Shown one piece after another: positions 24,897 through 37,100 of a stretch of DNA of 64,000 nt (position 1 is its first letter; the number at the start of each line of letters is the position of its first letter). Both the position numbers and the translations under genes were made by a program. This DNA comes from Dryococelus australis (lineage: Eukaryota; Arthropoda; Insecta; Phasmatodea; Phasmatidae), in the NCBI GenBank assembly GCA_029891345.1, contig CM057009.1, positions 230,123,984 to 230,187,983 on the forward strand, written 5' to 3'. The notes under the pieces are model-generated. The model saw only the letters and a list, made by a program, of their open reading frames with translations. It did not search any database and was not told the origin of the DNA.

Positions 24897-25410
24897 GGAC
24901 ATCCAACCGTCGCAGGCCTGGCATTGTAACGACATCCAGCCATTGCAGGCCCGGCACCGTAACGACATCCAGCCATTCAATAATCGCAGGTCCGGCATCG
25001 TAACGACACCCAGCCGTCACAGTCCCGGCATCGTAGCAACATCTAGCTGTTGCAGTCCCAGCATAGTAACAACATCCAGCTGTAGCACACCCGGCATCGT
25101 TGCAACACCCAGCCATCGCAGCCCCGGCTTTGTAACGACATCCAGCCATCTCAGGCCTGACATAGTAATGACATCCAACCATCCAGCCGTCGCACATCCG
25201 ACATCGTAACGACACCAGCCGTCGCAGGCCCAACATCATAGCGGCATCCAATTGTCGCAGGTCCGGTATCGTAACGACATCAGATTAATAACGACATCTA
25301 TCAGTCCCAAGCCCAACATCGTAACAATACCTAGCCAACGCTGGCCCGGCATTGTAAAAACATCCACCATTTGCAGGCCTGACACTGTCGGCCAACAGTT
25401 AGCCGCCAGT
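24897..25410. repeat. 33-bp minisatellite, copy 1
   Basis: About 14 units near CATCCAGCCATTGCAGGCCC then GGCATCGTAACGA. Most are exactly 33 bp; a few carry short insertions. It is far more GC-rich than its surroundings. Because 33 is a multiple of three, frames stay open on both strands (24877-25209 plus, 24889-25251 minus, 25236-25439 minus). Those frames encode an 11-residue repeat such as HSPGIVTTSSC and are by-products. The matching array is at 59,190-59,610. Confidence 0.92.
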
Positions 25411-25843
25411 CCATATTTCCACCGGGCCGCTTCCCGCATAAGACAGCAGTCTGGTATTGGCTGGCGAGAGTTTGTCGGCTAAAATTTACTGGCCCGATAC
25501 TGGCGCGTATTTTCCGTATTTGTTGGAAAGTAATTCCATAACTTAACGTCGAATAAAAAGTTTTAGGTAATAATTTCTGTTCATTTAAATTATTTCTTTT
25601 GTTTTCTGTTTCTTTTTATGTCTCGAAGTGTAAAAAAGAGCATTTTGGTAAAATATTAACTTTTCTAATAATTTCAGTGTTTCACTTGACCAATGTACGA
25701 ATAAAGTGATGTTAAAATGTTAAATGTTAAGAAATTACATAAGGCGTTAGAATACACAATATGCATACAAGTAGATCTTAAGTAGAGCTTTTAGAAGTGC
25801 TCATTTTACCATGAATAGCCTATACAACCAAAACGCTGCAATA

Positions 25844-26842
25844 CACTCTAAATCTGAATCAGGGAGAATGTCACTCTTACGATCAGTCATCAGTACCTGT
25901 CTAATTCAACAGTCGCTTCTCTAAATTTAACTGATGTATCAGTGAAAACCAACCAGATTTACCTCACGTATTGATCAGTGACTTTTCCACTGATTCATTA
26001 GTCACTTATTTCACTGTATATTAGTGGTATGTTTTTTGACAGATGGATCAGTGAAACAGCATGTAGATATGTCAGTGAAACAACGTATAAGTATGCCCAT
26101 TAAACAATGTGTATCAAATGAAGTAAAAAGAAATAAACTAATAAGCCAAATACATAATACTGTCTAAAATGTGTTTCTTCTTCCAAATCACCTTTTTACG
26201 AGGCAATATGGACATTCAGACGTTTATTACGTTTTTACCTCTTTCTTTTTGATTTCATGTAATCACCACAGTGCTTTGTTTGAAGGTTTACACTGCATAT
26301 AATGTGGCGAAGAAAGTGCATTCATACATAGTATGAGTTTTAACAATACTAACCGTACCAATAAAACGACATGCGAAAAGGAAGGGTAAATAATTTTAAT
26401 ATTAACGATTTCGATAAGAAGTATAAGACATGTATTTTGCTTTTGTTTTTATCATAGCTGGTAACAGAGATGGTAACGTAACAGCCTAAAAGTGAAATGG
26501 AAATGGTGTATGAGTTCAATCCTGGCCACCTCTGATATTATTTTTACTTCTTTAAATTATGGCAAATCGCGCAATATAAATACTAAACTATCGTAAGTAT
26601 TTATATTTAAAGTACTTTTTTTCGGCTACATTCAATAAAATCAATATTTAATTCGCCACTGCATTCGGTTGTCAACTATACATTCAGTGAAATTGTTTCA
26701 CATCACTACTTCAATAAATGAATGTTTTTCACTGAAACAATCCGTGGTTTTCCACTGATTTTAAGTAAAGCCTTTTGCACTGATTCGAGTGGTTGAATTT
26801 CACTGCGAATCAATGGTTTACAACTGATCCGAATTTAGAGTG
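25844..26842. mobile_element. 999-bp non-autonomous inverted-repeat element
   Basis: The left end CACTCTAAATCTGAATCAG and the reverse complement of the right end, CACTCTAAATTCGGATCAG, agree at 16 of 19 positions. Both ends are flanked by TA, giving a TA target duplication. Subterminal regions contain many ATCAGTG / CACTGAT words in both orientations, typical of transposase-binding repeats. There is no coding capacity. It behaves like a MITE; the TA duplication suggests a Tc1/mariner-type helper, but the termini differ from the Tc1 element at 21.2 kb. Confidence 0.85.
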
Positions 26843-28169
26843 TATCACTGGGCTCAAAGTGAAGGCTTGACAAAAAGATGTAATCAAGGTGACATCTTCC
26901 TATTCAATTTCAGATTCGGTTTTTTGCCACTGCATGGCAAATTGGTGTGGGGTAATATTTTATATGCACTAGTAACAAACAATTAAAATTGCACTACGCA
27001 GATATAAATGCAGTATATCATACAAAAATGTATATACATTACCATCATAAGTAAAACGTTCGATATTCGGCTATACTACTAGATTCCTAAACCCAGTTTC
27101 TCAACGCTATTCGTTTATAGTTATATTGTTCTTGGTGTTACTTGTTTTCCAAACTGTTCTCGAATATTCGCGGATAATGCAGAAGACTTATCTTCTGCAT
27201 CTTTCTTGATCATTCTTGATCATCATCATAGAGGTTTACCACCAGATATCCATAATTTAATATTCGTTTTCTCTTGTCTCCATTTTGTCACTAGTTGCAA
27301 TTAAGATTCCATATTACTATACTTTTGGAGGATCTCTTTATATTGAAATGTGTTTCCAGTTAATGAAGGTGTTACAAGTAGTACTGCTATTATAAGTTCG
27401 TTTTTGAGAATTTTTGTTAAATGCTTAGACAACTACTCACTATTTCGTATCCATTTACATCTCATTTCGTAGAGAATTGTAAGGGGAATCCAAGAACTTA
27501 TCGTTCATTGATATTGGATTAATGATTCGCGAGATATGAGTGTTTTAATTAAATAGTACATAAATTGAAAGTAGATAAATCCACTTGCTGTGTTGCCCTG
27601 TCGGCTAGATTTTGTGGGTGGCCTAATATTGCTAGGTTTATTAAAGCTTTCTATTCTCTAAATCACTAGATTACACGACTATATAGAAGTTTATAATTTC
27701 AGAGTATTATTTGGTTTTTTAATACAATGAAACAATGGTTTGTCTCGCATCCCAGTAGGTTCTTTCCCATTGCGACCTTCTGTCGTTCTGTATCCACCTA
27801 ATCACATCATTCGACACTTTGGAAGTGTATTATGAAACTGTATGCGTCAGAATATATCAGTAAGTTAGTCTGTCCATTGTTTCTCTATTTAAAAAAAAAA
27901 CCAATTTAATTTAAATTACAATTCAATAGACATTGTTAGCATAATGTTCTCATCGCATTTGTACTACATGTTAGCACACTTCTACACGAAAACAAATTAT
28001 ATCTATCGATACTAAATTCTTGCAATGAAAAATATATTATATATAATCAATAAACATATATAGGACATCTACACCACATATCATTTACATGTAATTATGC
28101 TGTCGAGTAAATAATAGCATTTAATTCGCCTGGTAAACACAGTTTTTTCGAGTTTGTAAATCCTGGGCC
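26843..28169. other. No gene recognised
   Basis: AT-rich single-copy-looking sequence within the 7.2 kb that segmental copy 2 lacks. No frame over 60 codons with recognisable content, no RNA gene, no tandem repeat. Confidence 0.45.
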
Positions 28170-28497
28170 TATAAATCACTTATGGTCGCCGGCTTGCAGA
28201 AATAATAGGTGGGTCACGACTATGGCTACCTTTCAAGATTAAGAATTTAAAAAACGGCTGTTGTAGTTGAGTTGAGAGATCTGGGCAACTCTTAACATCG
28301 AGTTCTTGAGATAAGATGAGGGCGAAATTAGGTGATAATTGAGTAGCATAGGAACGCAAGTGCGAGGGAAACAGGAGATCCTCGAGAAAACCAACCGGCT
28401 CGATTACCACAAGCGAAAATCATGGTACCCACCCGGGGATTGAACCCGGTTCACCAAGGTGGAAGGCGAGAAGTCTAACAGCTTAGACCCCATGGCT
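28170..28497 (-). mobile_element. tRNA-derived SINE (minus strand)
   Basis: Read on the minus strand the head runs from GCCATGGGGTCTAAGCTG (28,497) through a B box inside a perfect T-arm: CCGGG, loop TTCAATC, CCCGG at about 28,450-28,434. The A-box-like GGGGTCTAAGCTGTTAGAC lies about 40 nt upstream, as in tRNA genes. The acceptor stem does not pair, so it is a SINE head. The body supports the minus-strand frame 28180-28410 (ending SHSRDPPIISASRRP), which I treat as repeat-derived. Confidence 0.75.
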
Positions 28498-29487
28498 GTT
28501 GTATAGAGGAATTGGTCGAACATGAGCCATAGTCAATTAACTCCACGATCAAAATTCCTGATTCTTGCACAACAATTTATCATATATTTGTATGATTAAG
28601 TGAATTTTAGCTGGGCTTTGATACTCAGATTAAAAATGTAGGAATGGAGCAAAATAAAGAAGTACAGAATAGAGTTCGAGGTACAGTTCTTTAGAGTTTC
28701 CTCTTTACTAATATAGAAATGAAAAATGAAACACTATGTTAGTTCAAGTCACGTAGTAAACATGTGATTGAATTTTCCACTTCGAATTATAAATGCCGTT
28801 CTAGAATGACACAAGGAAATACGAGATATAGTTCAAGATGCAGTTAATTCATATTTACGCTTCAATGAACTATAAATGCAACTGTGAACATAACTTTAGT
28901 TCATAGTAGTCCGTGAACATGTCTTGGAATTGTCAATCTTGAATCGAAATTGTCGGACTATAATAACACAAGGAAAAACGAGATATAATTCGAGAAACCG
29001 ATTTTTCATTTTTCCTCTGCTGTGAACTGGAAATGAAGTCGGACAATTTGTTAAAAGTTCAGGGCAATTCGTCGACTTGAATTAAAACTTTATTCGTCAG
29101 ACTTAAACTACCAGACTGTGTGAAATCGCGCAGTAAAGAATAACAGTTCCAGAAATAGTCAAATTTTATTTTTATTCACCTGGAATGAAATACCGAATTG
29201 AACAAATAGATAACAGTAAAGGCCGGACTTGAACTTGAACTGGAATTATATTATGTTGTCAGTCCATGCTGCCAGCTGTTTGCTAATCGGAATGTGTGCA
29301 TGGTTGTCGAACTTGCAGAAGAAATGCCTTTTTACCCTTCACACAATAACATTAGGTTTCTGGAGATTGACCTCGAATTTCATTTCTACTGGTTATATTA
29401 ATTTGTTTCGTTGTAATACGAAATGTTACAGTATTATGGAACGTAATGTTATTTGTAAATATATAATTGTATCCATATGAAAAACAC
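28498..29487. other. No gene recognised
   Basis: AT-rich with loosely repeated phrases such as ACACAAGGAAA..ACGAGATATA and GTTC..GAATTGTC at intervals of roughly 150 bp (28,805; 28,970), hinting at a very decayed tandem repeat. No gene. Confidence 0.4.
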
Positions 29488-29699
29488 CTGTAACAAACAA
29501 AGATGGTCTTCTGTGTATGGTTCTGAAGCCTTCTGTTTCGGGTTCGAAACCACCTCGGTCTTTTAGTTTGTATGTCAATGTGGTCATTATTCCACATGAT
29601 GTACCATTGGTTTTTGGTGTCATATTTTTTACATGAATGTTTATATGGCCCTGAAAAGGGCCGATGTCGTAACCTCAATACGAGGACCAGTATCCCTAA
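29488..29699 (+). mobile_element. tRNA-headed SINE-like element with histone-like hairpin
   Basis: The head contains an A-box-like GATGGTCTTCTGTG (about 29,501) and a B-box-like GGGTTCGAAACC (about 29,539-29,550). The 3' part carries GGCCCTGAAAAGGGCC at 29,648-29,663, a perfect 6-bp stem with a 4-nt loop. It abuts the C-terminal end of the Tc1-like pseudogene. The overlapping minus frames 29352-29678 and 29426-29623 are by-products. Confidence 0.5.
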
Positions 29700-30660
29700 T
29701 TCTCAACCTCCTGCCGCAGTCGTCGTGGTAGAGAGGCGACCAGAGAAGTAGCATAGCGTTCACTACTAGCTACTTCATTCCAGATATCCATTACTAGCTC
29801 CCAGAGAGCATCTTTATATTCTGGCTGTAGATCAGGCCAATATGCCGCCATCATGTGCTTTGGCTCCGACAAAACTTACTCAATTGGATTAAAGTTGGCA
29901 TTCTTAGGTGGCCTATCTAGAAGCTCTAGTTGGTCTTGCCTTGCGAACCATTCTTGAAACATTTTAGATGTGTGTATTTTAGAATGGTCCTGCTGGAAGC
30001 ACAGCACAACATTGGTATGCAAAACTTGCACCGAGGGAATCAAAATATTCTCTACAATATGCTTATACTGCTCGTATTGATGCTGCATGTACTCGGACCT
30101 CGATCATCGGTTCTGCCCAACATGCCTATCCCACATGCACTCATTCATCCCCAACACATAATGGATACATGATAATAGCGCAAGCACTTGGTCACATATT
30201 CTGGATTGTGTCGGTTCCCATGAGGTCTGAAGACATGTGATTGGACATCATTAGATGAGGAAAACACACACTCGTTGGAGAAGACAACACCTGAACAGGC
30301 ATGGTCAATATTTTCCTCGGCAAACACGACTCGATAAATCCTGTGCTCATTGGCGAATCTTTGATTCCTTGAAGCATGCCGCAATTTCAGTACTATCGTC
30401 AAGAACCTGAGAATGGTACTCGAGCTACCAGAAAAGTTTGTGGCACGTTTTAGCTGATTGGTGCATGTGAAAGGAGTCAACTGTGCCTGGGTAATAAGAC
30501 GATTGTCCTCGGCTGCAGTCGACAACCTCCACGAAGCCGTTCCTCTGTGATGCAACATGTCACCCCCGCCCTGGATCTGTCATACCCATCGACGCTCATT
30601 GCTCTCTGGGACACAATATAATTGGCCTGCTTCAGCGGCGGATAAACCTGCCACCTGAAC
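29700..30660 (-). pseudogene. Tc1-like transposase pseudogene 2
   Basis: On the minus strand the order of motifs is that of a Tc1 transposase: a RGGDMLHHRG / TAAEDNRLI hinge after the N-terminal paired-like region (30,600-30,490); RHASRNQRFANEHRIYRVVF then FSNECVFSS (first catalytic site, Asp changed to Asn); a WG motif at about 30,147; then after a frame break VLCFQQDHSKIHTS (second Asp kept), RPPKNANFNPIE (third acidic residue kept) and a C-terminal YWPDLQPEYKDALWELVMDI/ASLPRRL segment in the downstream frame. Two main open pieces are 30,145-30,558 and 29,876-30,088. Inactive but less decayed than the copy at 21.5 kb. I found no terminal repeats. Confidence 0.88.
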
Positions 30661-31265
30661 AAGACCTATGACTCTCCCCAAACCTATTGGCTGTGGCGAG
30701 ACATAGCTACTGAATAACATTTTACTTCCTTTAAACTTCAGCCTCTGGCGAGAAATTTCTACTCAATAATATGAATTAAAATGGTTGTATTTGCCTGTGA
30801 CATAGAAGGTACGCATGCCCAGAGTCGAATGGGTACGCAAGGTTTGCGAAAGTTTTGTATTGTCAGAGGACATCTGTTTAAAAAGGGAGGAGACCATAAG
30901 GCATATCCCAAAATGCAATAAGTTTCTCAACTGATCATGTGATGGAGTTCATGACTATAAATATATGGGCAATCAGGAAGAAACTATGTGGCATTGGAGA
31001 GGCATGCAAAATAGCTAAACTGACTGTCAAATCATCTGATGCCATTTGCTTTTGTTACCCGTCGCATGACCGTGCAATCACAGAGGTTTTAAAAACATAG
31101 ATATGAACAGCATAACACAGCATGTTATTTTGTGTGAGAGTTACCCTTTTGTTTGTCAATACATTAACGTGTATTATATTTTGATTTATTATATGAGACA
31201 CCAACAAGACAGTTGATAAATGTAACATTATTTGCAAAGGACCAAAAATAAGAGAAAAAATTGAT
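30661..31265. other. No gene recognised
   Basis: Region between the Tc1-like pseudogene and the ~119-bp array. A terminal repeat of the Tc1-like element would be expected here but none was found. The minus frame 31055-31237 is unremarkable. Confidence 0.4.
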
Positions 31266-34195
31266 TTACTATGGATAATATCGACTGCCTACTTGGCCCT
31301 TCGACCCTTATCATCATAAGAGGTGAGGCCTGTGTTATGAATTTGACAGCTGTATATTACACATAATGGAAGTAACAGCTAATTATGCTTATAGGTAAAC
31401 ATAGGGTATACTTGACCCTATGACCGTTCTTTTTGTCGCTGCTGATGCCTATGTTATGTATTTGGCAACTACATCTTACATGATTCGGAAATTACAGACA
31501 ACTATGCTTATAATTAGACATGGGGCATACTTGACATTGTTACTATTCTCATAGTTGTGGATGATGTCTATGTTATGAATTGAGCAACTATATATTATGT
31601 GGTTCGGAAATTACATTCAACTATGCTTATAAGTAGACATAGGGTATACTTGTCCCTACGACCCTTGTCACCATTGGAGATGATGTCTATGTTATGCATT
31701 AGACAACTATATCTTACATGGTTCGGAAATTACAGCCAGCTATGCTTATAAATAGATATAGGGTATACATGATCTTGAGTTTATTTTTCATCATTGTGGA
31801 TGATGCTCATGTTATTAATTTGGCAACCTTATCTTGCAATGTTTAGAAATTACTGTCATTTGTGCTTATAAGGAGATGTAGGTTATAGTTGACCATGCGA
31901 TACTTCTCATCGTCGTGGGTGATGCCTCTGTTAGGAATTTAGTACTATATATTATACAATTCGGAACTTAAAGCCAACCATACTTATAAGTGACATTGTG
32001 AACATTTAGCCCTGTAACCCTTCTCGTCGTTGGTTGTGCTGCTTTAGTTATGAATTTGAAAACTATATCTCATACATTTCAGTAATTACAGCAACCTTTG
32101 CTTACAAGTAGACATATGGTAATCTTGGCTCGAGACCTCTCTTGTCATCATATATGATGTCCATGTTATGGATTTAATAACAATACATTTTGATATTCAG
32201 AAATTACAGCCATTTAAGCTTATAAGAATATATGTTATATGTGGTCCTGCGATCCTACTGATTATTTTGGATGATTCTCATGTTATTAATTTTGCAACCT
32301 TATCTTACACAGTTCGGAAACAACATTCTTAAATGCTCATAAGTATATATAGATTACACCTGGTCCTGCAATCCTTCTCATTGTTTTAGATGATGTTCAT
32401 TTTATTAATTTCGCAATGTTTTCTTACACAGTTTGGAAACTACAATCAAATATAATTACAAGTATATGTAAGTTACATTGGACCCTGCGACACTTCTCGT
32501 TAATGTGGATGATAAAAATATGTTATGAATTTGGCAACTATGTCTTATGTGGATTGGAACTTGCAGCCAACCATGCTTATAAGTGTACATCGGGTATACT
32601 TGGCCCTGTGGCCATTCTTGTCATCTCGATGATGTATATGTTATGAATTTAGCACCTGTATATTATAATGTTTTGAAATTACAGCCAACTGTGCTTATAA
32701 GTTGATGCAGGGTATAGCTGGTCCTGCAAATCTACTCACCATTGATGATGATGCCTATGTTATAAATTTGGCAACTTTATCTTACATGATTCGAAAATGA
32801 CAGTAATTATGGATATAAGTTTACAAGAGGTTTACTTGGCATTGCAATCCCTCTCATCATCTGGAGTGAGGCTTCTGTTATGAATTTGATAATTTTTCTT
32901 TGTGTGTTTGGAAATTACAGCCAACTGTACTTATTAGTAGACATTGAATATACTTGACTCTTCGATTCTTCTCATCCTTGTGGGTGATGTGTATGTAATT
33001 AATTTGTCAACTTTATATATTATGCAGTTTGGAACTTACACACAACAATGATCATAAGTAGATTTAGGGTATATTTGACTCTGAGACCATTAACATCATC
33101 AGGGGTGATGCATGTGATATGAATATGACATCTATATCTTACACGGTTCGGAAGTTACAACCAACTTTGCTTATAGGTAGACACAGGGAATACTTCACTC
33201 TTCGACACTTCTCATCATCGTGGATGATGCATATGTAATGAATTTGTCAACTATTGATTCTGAAGTTCGGAATTTACAGACCACAATGCTTATAAGTATA
33301 TATAGGATTTTATTGATGCTGCGACCCTTCTCATCATCAGGGGTGATGCCTGTGTTATGAATTTTACATATATATCTTACAAAATTTGGAAGTTACAGCC
33401 AACTATTCTTATAAGTATAAATAGGGTATACTTGCCCTGCAACCCTTCTCATTGTTGTGTATGATGCCTATTTTATGAATTTTGCATCTGTAACTTATGC
33501 AGTTCGGAACATAGCCAACTATTCTTATAAGTAGACTTATGGTTATAATTTGCCTTGCGACCCATTTCTTCATTGCGGGTACAACTTATTATCAATTTTA
33601 CATCTATATCTTATATATTTCAGAAATTATTTCTAATTATACTTATTCCCATTCATAGGATGAACTTGGCCCTATGACCCATTCTCGTCATAAGCTGATG
33701 CGTATGTTTTGTATTTAATATCAATAACTTATGATGTTCGGAAATTACAGCCAACTTTGTCTATAAAATACAAATGGTTAAATTGGCTCAGCGACCCTTC
33801 TTGTTGTTGTGCATTATTTCTATCTTATGTCTTTGGCAACTGTTTCTTATTCATTTTGAAATTTCTTGCCGTAAATGCTTATAAGTAGACATATCGTATA
33901 CTTGCTCATGCTACCATCACAAAATAAAAAAATAGAGTTAACTAGGCTTATAAGTAGACATTGGGTATACTTGGCCCTGCGGCTGATTCTCGTTATCATG
34001 GGATAATGCCCTATGTTATGGATTTCGTAAATATAACTTATATGGTTCGTAGATTATATCCAATGTTGATTATAAAAAAGACATAGGGTATACTTGTACC
34101 TGCGACTTTTGGTATCATTGGGGTTGTGGCTTGGTTTTAAAATTTTGCAATTATAACTTTTGTGGTATGGAAATTACAGTCAACTATCCTTATAT
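31266..34195 (+). repeat. ~119-bp tandem array B (about 24 units)
   Basis: Units share ATGCTTATAAGTAGACATAG, GGTATACTTGGCCCTGCGAC, CTTCTCATCATCGTGGATGA, TGCC-TATGTTATGAATTTGG, CAACTATATCTTACATGGTT and CGGAAATTACAGCCAACT. The GCTTATA landmark recurs at 31,387, 31,505, 31,624, 31,743 and 31,863, a step of 118-120 bp. Units are diverged (roughly 70-80% by eye), so it is an old array. The last unit and its right flank are repeated at 60.9 kb. There is no coding capacity. Confidence 0.92.
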
Positions 34196-37100
34196 GTGCG
34201 CTTAGGTCTGGCGAGCATGTAAGCCAATGCTGGTATTCGGCACCACATTACGACACTAGGTTGACAGATCACAAAAGGAATGGCAGAGTATGAGATGCGG
34301 CACTCACCAGGACACTAGGTGAAATGGACCAACACCCTGGCATCAGATTGACAGAGCCGGAGATTGGGATCCAAGATGGCCATCATGGGCATGAAAGAAA
34401 ATGAGAAATTTTTTGGGGGGATGGAGAAATTTTTTGGGGGTAAACAGAAAAAACTGTTAATTTTTTCCTCATGGCTTCAATAAAGATTGGGTCGCCTAGT
34501 TCCCTTGTGCGCAGCTTCAAACCCCTCTTAGATGGCCCATTTGTTTACTACTTTAATTAAATTATTATATCATCATTCATAGCTTTACTTGAAGAAATGC
34601 ATCAAAAATCAGTACTTAGTGGTTACTACAGTAGAAATATAATAATATACAGCTTTTTGATGTTCCCATTACTTTCACTGATACCAAATCGGTTCAACAA
34701 TTTCTGAGAAATACGATTTAAGCATTATATTTGTGGCAGTGCTTGTCTTCCAAAATTGCTACCAATATAGACTTATATACTGGTACCCGGCAAACTTCTG
34801 TGCACGCAAGTCCCCTCTTACTCCCTAGACCACGGCTCGGCCGGGTCCGGTCTCTAGCTTAGCGGCAAGACTGCATCCCAGCAGTATTCACATGGACATA
34901 AAAACATTCGGAATTTTGTCTTGAGTAACGGCAAATGAAAAACTAGACGCAGATACTTTTTACTGGTGACAACAGGTAGCAGTGCTCTTGTGACAATGTT
35001 GTGCTGGAGGATTTCTTTACCTCCTGTGTGTATTCTTTGATATTATTCAATTGCTGTTATTTTAAATTGTGAGTCTAATATTTCTGTTCAAATGTTAAAC
35101 AGTATCGAATTAAAATCATGTTAGATAAAAGAAACAACGCTGGAGATAGAATGCTTACTGTGGTTTGATGTATCGACAGATAACCTGTTCTTTTTCCACA
35201 TTTTCGTCATATCTAGCACCATTAAAATGGGGGGTGAGTGGAGAATATTAATATTTGATCTGAAGGTTTATGGCACAGCATTAGAATTATCTCAACAGGT
35301 TGCCATTACATAAAACTAAATTTGTTCACAAAATTTGAAACCTTGCGACAGACAGCATAATGATAAGTCAACTTGAACACATTTTACAGCATAGCAGTTT
35401 TACTTTTAGAAAAATCAAAAAATCATGCAAATAATAACACACAACTTCGTATCGTATTCTATCTAGCCAATGATAAATTTTATTTCGTAACATATATAGT
35501 TGTCTGCACGGTATTTTTTATGACAGCTTTCTTGAATTGAGTCTCTTGTCGAAATCATCAATCACAATACGGGACAGCGAATAAATTAATTCTAATAATA
35601 AATAATAAACTAAAATCCTTTTTAATTATAATAATACAATATTAAATGATAAAGGAATATTTAGTACGATCAATGCAAGACAATAACACAAAATAGAACT
35701 GAGAAAATGATAAGGATATATTTTTATTTTCAATTTCTTTATTCCAAGTAAAAGTGTGATATATGAAGGTTAACCTAAACTTTAGATGTGTAAAAACCAT
35801 GTTCAAAACTTTGCCTGCAGTTATGGCATTTAACTTAGTGCATATATATGCAAGCGAATGCCAAACAACATAGCTATTAATTATAGATAAAATGTGGCCA
35901 ATTAATGAATATAGTATCTAAATTGTAACTTATAAATTACCTACAATGAAATATGCTTCTTTTTGTTCACTTAAAATAAGTTCTTATAACCACTGAGTGT
36001 ATTCTGGTTGATGTATTGACTGCCCCCTGTGGTGCAGTAGCATGGGTGATTCCAGTTTCGAATCCCGGGTAGAGCAAGAGTGTGATTTATGCTTGTTCGT
36101 ATGAGTCAACATTTCTTGGGAAATCTCACTTCCAATAGGAGAACTATGAGAAAATATTTGGCATGGAATAAAAAGATTAGTGATGTAAATCTGGAAACGT
36201 GTAGACATTTTATGGTAATTTTTAAAGTAGAACCTTAAAATCTAGTAACCACAAGAATACTTGCCTTTTCTTCTAAAGAATATATTATCCTGCTAAGAGG
36301 GCTTGCAATATATAGATATTTAACATTAAGTCAAATTGCATTTCTGTCACATTTGTAAATTGACAATCTATATTAATATATGACAACCTTTCAAACATAA
36401 ATTTATTTATACCAGATATATAATGCAAAGATTATATTTTATATCATATTTAAATAAATACGTTAAAATTAGAAATCGAACCTACAACTTCTTGAGTAAA
36501 TACGGGTGGCCTTAACTTCAACAATAACATAACTAATTTACTTATTTCTATAAAGATAGTGTTAGTGTATAATCTGTTTGTCTAACAGTTTGGCAGGGAT
36601 ATAATTTTAAACTCATAATGTTTCATTTTTAATGCCATTAGATAGTAATACACATTTGCACATTCTTAGTTTCATAATCAGGAAAATATTTTCTCTTAAT
36701 GAACAGTGCATTTGGAAAAGCATTAACTGGCATGAATTATAGACAAACGTTTATTATGGTCTGTTAAGTTATTACAAATATCTGTATCTTAAATGCTACA
36801 GTAATTTTTTTTATATGGGATTCACCATCTGCTGAAACCAGAATTGTTTGAAAAACATATGTACAAGTGACATTAATTTTGCACATGAATCGGAATTCTA
36901 TAAACAATACATAAACCGACAAGATAATTAACACCTTTTTATACAAACTCTGAAAGTTTATTGTCATATTCATGAGCTTTTAAATTTGAACGCCGAGGCA
37001 TATGAAGACCAAAATTTCACATACACTACTGTTTGGCACGACAAGAATGCTTACACACACATTAATTGTGCGGAATTTGTGAAGAAGATAAACATTATGC
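33983..37100 (+). repeat. Segmental repeat block B, copy 1
   Basis: Collinear with 60,902-64,000 to the window end. Landmarks: the last array-B units, GTGCGCTTAGGTCTGGCGAG, GAGATTGGGATCCAAGATGG, a T-run/G-run pair near 34,410-34,440, an A-box-like TAGCTTAGCGGC at about 34,858, a tRNA-type SINE head near 36,030 and CGGAATTC..ACAAT near 36,890. Similarity about 85-90% by eye. No coding function; the frames at 35984-36208 and 36764-36973 are by-products. Confidence 0.9.
36027..36130 (+). mobile_element. tRNA-type SINE head in block B, copy 1
   Basis: CTGTGGTGCAGTAGCATGGG (A-box-like) is followed after about 12 bp by GTTTCGAATCCCGGG, a good B box. The interval is shorter than in a normal tRNA gene. 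The counterpart at 62,947 has an insertion that restores a longer interval (GTGTTGAGTGTGAGTG), so copy 1 probably lost some bases. The tail GTTCGTATGAGTCAACATTT is shared. Confidence 0.6.

Larger units (their letters stand above)
23048..26759 (+). repeat. Segmental repeat block A, copy 1
   Basis: Aligns collinearly with 57,364-60,906, starting at ATAGTCACCAT and continuing through the ~330-bp satellite, the tRNA-Asn-like relic, the 33-bp minisatellite and most of a 999-bp inverted-repeat element. By eye similarity is about 90%, with small indels. A 130-bp piece at 23,511-23,640 is nearly identical in both copies. Copy 1 continues past 26,759 into sequence that copy 2 lacks. Confidence 0.9.

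Noticed and set aside
24877-25251. Overlapping plus and minus frames of 110-120 codons
   Set aside because: Both come from the 33-bp minisatellite, whose period keeps frames open on both strands.
28434-28497. Functional tRNA gene on the minus strand
   Set aside because: The T-arm is perfect but the acceptor stem does not pair and a SINE body follows directly.
31266-34195. CRISPR array
   Set aside because: Units are ~119 bp, diverged along their whole length, with no short exact repeats separated by unique spacers; the context is eukaryotic.
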